DNA from: an uncultured Ruminococcus sp.
Lineage (GTDB): Bacteria; Bacillota; Clostridia; Oscillospirales; Ruminococcaceae
NCBI GenBank assembly: GCA_900550695.1
Contig: URTF01000033.1
Location: 1-22,745, forward strand
Reading direction: 5' to 3'
Length of the DNA: 22,745 nt
Shown here: piece after piece, positions 20,596 to 22,745 of the stretch
Position numbering within the stretch: position 1 is the stretch's first letter
Layout: every line of letters begins with the position of its first letter
Notes under the pieces: generated by a model
Database searches by the model: none
Told to the model about the DNA's origin: nothing
The model's input: the letters and a program-made list of their open reading frames with translations, nothing else
Program-made: the position numbers and the translations under genes

Positions 20596-22524
20596 GTGAA
20601 AAAGGAAATAAAGATCGCTGTCGTTTCGGGTGACTCGGACAGCACCTATACAGGTCCGCTTCTTACAATTCTGTGCCGTAAATTTAACGAGCTTGGGTAT
20701 CATATCCTGTGGTTTCACACAAGTTCTATTGAGGGCAGTCAGGGAACACCGCATGAGATCGGTGAAAACAATATATATAATCTCATTAATTATGACGATA
20801 TTGATGCGATGCTGATGCTGACACTTACGATAAAAAGTGATGGGATAAAGAAAAGCATTGCAAAAAAATCACTGCGCAGCTGTATTCCTGTTATCTCGCT
20901 CGATGAATATGTTGAGGGAGCTTATAACATTGCTTTTGATTATAATGAAAGTCTGAGGGAAATAATCGAGCATGTTATTGAAGTTCACGGCAGGAAAAAG
21001 CTTGCATTTATGCGTGGCGACAGGGACAACGGCGTTTCCGACCAGCGTGAGGAGATTTTTCGTGAAACGCTTAAAAAATACGGACTTCCGGTTGACGAAG
21101 CACTTATTGGGACCGGTTATTTCTGGCACGAGGCAGCAGGAGAGGTATTCAAAAAATGGTATGAGCGTGGGAACATTCCCGATGCCGTTATATGTGCGAA
21201 TGACTCCATGGCACTTGGAGTTGCCCGAAAAGCGGCTGAATTCGGGATATCCATACCCGAGGATATGATCGTTACCGGTGTTGACGGAATACCCGAGGCG
21301 GAAAACTATATCCCATCTATCACAACAGCCAGAACAAATATGAGTATGGCTGCAGACCGCATCACCGATGCGCTTTACAATATCATAAACGGAACGATCT
21401 CTCCCGTCGGTTCGGAAACAATAAAAGCCGAACGCTTTTTCTCGCAATCTTGCGGCTGTAAGGAGATCTCAACGCCAAAGGAATTGAACAACAATACACA
21501 TACGCTCTATGATGATATCAACCGTTTCAAATATTACTCAAAATCAATGATAATGACTGCTGATGAGGTCAGGATCGATTCCGATTTCGGAGCAACAGTC
21601 AGAAAAATGGACGTTTTCCTTAAGAAGATCTGGACAAAACATTCATGGCTTTGCATATGCGACGATTTTTATTCCGAGATCAGGGATAGCGACGATCCCG
21701 GTCAGGATTACAGTATTTACAGAACAAACGGCTATTCGGACAGGATAGGATACGGCGTTGAGTATGATTATCAAACGAAAAAAACTGCACTTATGCCCGC
21801 TTTTGATACGTCGGAGCTTATCCCGTATCTTGACAGTGTCCTGAAGGAGCATAAGAACATAATGTTCCAGCCGATACATTTTCAAGACAATACTGTAGGC
21901 TATATTGCGGTCGAATTTACACAGTGTCCGGGAAATTATAACGTGATAAATACATTTGACTGCGGAGTTATCGGACTTGTGCTTGAAAATGCAAGAGTTC
22001 AGGCAACGCTCCATTCATTCCTCGATAAACTGGAGGAAATGTATATCCGTGATCCGCTCACTTCTCTGCTGAACCGCCGAGGTTTTTTCAAATTTGCGCA
22101 GAGAGCATTTGACGACAGCCGTTCAAAGGGCAGGGAATTCATAGTGATCTCGATCGACCTTGACAAGCTGAAAACGATAAATGATTCTTACGGTCATGAC
22201 GGCGGCGATTTTGCAATAAGATCAATGGCAAAAGCAATATCCGAGTCCTCGGAGGGCAGGCTTTTCACTGCAAGGTTTGGAGGAGATGAGTATATTGCGG
22301 CAGGGATATCGCCGTATGAAAATTATGATAAAGAGTATCTTATGCGCCTTGATAAGTGCCTCGACAGGATAAATGCGGAGTCGGGCAAGCCTTATCAGGT
22401 TCGCGGCAGCATTGGTATTTACAAGGCAGTGCCGACAGAAAATGACGTAATGGACGAATTCATCAAGCAAGCCGATCACCTTATGTATGATGACAAAAAG
22501 CGTAAAAAAGCGGAAAGAGAGTAG
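20596..22524 (+). CDS. LacI-type sugar-binding-like sensor with C-terminal GGDEF diguanylate cyclase domain
   Basis: Product of 642 residues. Residues about 6-285 form a LacI/GalR-type effector domain: IKIAVVSGDSDS, VISLDEYVEGAYNIAFD, KLAFMRGD, PDAVICANDSMALGVARKAAEFG and VTGVDGIPEAE. There is no helix-turn-helix, signal peptide or membrane helix, so it should sense an intracellular ligand. A middle region (about 290-470) looks like a GAF-type sensor. The GGDEF domain begins with DPLTSLLNRRGF (486-497), has DLDKLKTINDSYGHDGGD, and an active-site GGDEY (562-566), an accepted catalytic form. The inhibitory I-site RxxD is degenerate (RLFT). It should make c-di-GMP from GTP. GTG 20596 has SD AAGGAG 11 bases upstream. 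Confidence 0.88.
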   Translation: MKKEIKIAVVSGDSDSTYTGPLLTILCRKFNELGYHILWFHTSSIEGSQGTPHEIGENNIYNLINYDDIDAMLMLTLTIKSDGIKKSIAKKSLRSCIPVISLDEYVEGAYNIAFDYNESLREIIEHVIEVHGRKKLAFMRGDRDNGVSDQREEIFRETLKKYGLPVDEALIGTGYFWHEAAGEVFKKWYERGNIPDAVICANDSMALGVARKAAEFGISIPEDMIVTGVDGIPEAENYIPSITTARTNMSMAADRITDALYNIINGTISPVGSETIKAERFFSQSCGCKEISTPKELNNNTHTLYDDINRFKYYSKSMIMTADEVRIDSDFGATVRKMDVFLKKIWTKHSWLCICDDFYSEIRDSDDPGQDYSIYRTNGYSDRIGYGVEYDYQTKKTALMPAFDTSELIPYLDSVLKEHKNIMFQPIHFQDNTVGYIAVEFTQCPGNYNVINTFDCGVIGLVLENARVQATLHSFLDKLEEMYIRDPLTSLLNRRGFFKFAQRAFDDSRSKGREFIVISIDLDKLKTINDSYGHDGGDFAIRSMAKAISESSEGRLFTARFGGDEYIAAGISPYENYDKEYLMRLDKCLDRINAESGKPYQVRGSIGIYKAVPTENDVMDEFIKQADHLMYDDKKRKKAERE

Positions 22525-22529
22525 ATCAA

Positions 22530-22564
22530 TGCGTAATGCGTAATTGATTTGCTCCGCAAATTAC
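22530..22564. repeat. Small palindromic repeat after the cyclase gene
   Basis: A TGCGTAA direct repeat (22530-22536, 22537-22543) runs into overlapping palindromes: GTAATT/AATTAC (22540-22545, 22559-22564) and ATTTGC/GCAAAT (22547-22552, 22556-22561) around TCC. The style resembles small interspersed palindromes of gut Clostridia. Its loop is similar in kind to that of the inverted repeat at 1623-1657. Confidence 0.45.
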
Positions 22565-22587
22565 CGCAAAGTGTTTCACCAAAAACG

Positions 22588-22640
22588 AATACCCCTGTTT
22601 TCAACGTTTTTATCCGATGAAAACAGGGGTATTTTATTGT
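22588..22640 (+). terminator. Intrinsic terminator of the sensor cyclase gene
   Basis: A perfect 16-bp stem (22588-22603 with 22618-22633) encloses a 14-base loop and is followed by TTATTG. The GC part is ACCCCTG/CAGGGGT. The outer A/T pairs supply part of the T tract. Confidence 0.85.
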
Positions 22641-22670
22641 ATTCTGACGGTCGGATATAGAATCCGCCCT

Positions 22671-22745
22671 CAGGCTGTTGAAAAAGTATATTGCATTTAT
22701 GCATATTGACGAAAAAGAATTTTATGACTTGATGCTAAAAGAGAA
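22671..22745 (+). repeat. Coding-like repeat, copy 2, cut by the window end
   Basis: From 22680 to the end, 58 of 66 bases match the minus strand of 1681-1747. The frame starting at TTG 22678 reads LKKYIAFMHIDEKEFYDLM and stays open to the window edge. There is no SD and no ATG at its beginning, and the frame opens only after a stop at 22645-22647. It may be the 5' part of a gene, or a fragment of the same repeated or decayed sequence as in the 1546-1822 island. Confidence 0.55.

Overview
The window reads as a chromosomal segment of a low-to-mid GC Firmicute of the class Clostridia, most like a gut Ruminococcus/Oscillospiraceae genome. The reasons are strong purine-rich Shine-Dalgarno sites, sigma-A promoters with AT-rich -10 boxes, the Gram-positive order rimP-nusA-rnpM(ylxR)-ylxQ-infB-rbfA-nrnA-truB-ribF, an HTH-less LacI-type sensor fused to GGDEF, and a Gld-like ABC operon. 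The taxon is an inference from gene content and style. All the long genes lie on the + strand.

Layout: (1) 1-1530: end of a repeated element, a long hairpin, then minD and mgsA with a strong terminator. (2) 1531-2000: a gene-poor island rich in inverted repeats. On the minus strand it has a consensus promoter, two 33-bp tandem repeats plus a partial third, a perfect intrinsic terminator, and then short degenerate ORFs. This layout resembles a type III (RNA-protein) toxin-antitoxin locus and is the most unusual part of the window. (3) 2061-4945: a hypoxanthine/uracil-DNA glycosylase, a DHH phosphoesterase followed by a stand-alone FakA C-terminal-like domain, and a lysine/alanine-rich tail fused to an SCP2-like domain. 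(4) 4979-14821: the translation/transcription super-operon. Its leader carries a promoter followed at once by a terminator-like hairpin. The genes are rimP, nusA, rnpM, ylxQ, infB, rbfA, nrnA, truB, ribF (apparently ATT-started) and gltX. (5) 14982-19827: a four-gene ABC operon (ATPase, permease, GldG-like, DUF4340) closed by a terminator. (6) 19860-20348: a small hypothetical gene with its own promoter and terminator. (7) 20399-22640: a sugar-binding-like sensor/diguanylate cyclase. Its leader contains a 122-bp element bounded by inverted repeats, whose right half recurs at the start of the window. (8) 22641-22745: a second copy of a coding-like repeat also present in the island of region 2.

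Functionally, regions 3 to 5 are mostly housekeeping: ribosome maturation, NusA-controlled transcription, initiation factor IF-2, tRNA/rRNA processing and modification, flavin cofactor synthesis and Glu-tRNA charging. The accessory interest lies in the intergenic DNA (tandem-repeat RNA locus, MITE-like element, duplicated fragment, leader hairpin of the nusA operon) and in the c-di-GMP sensor protein.
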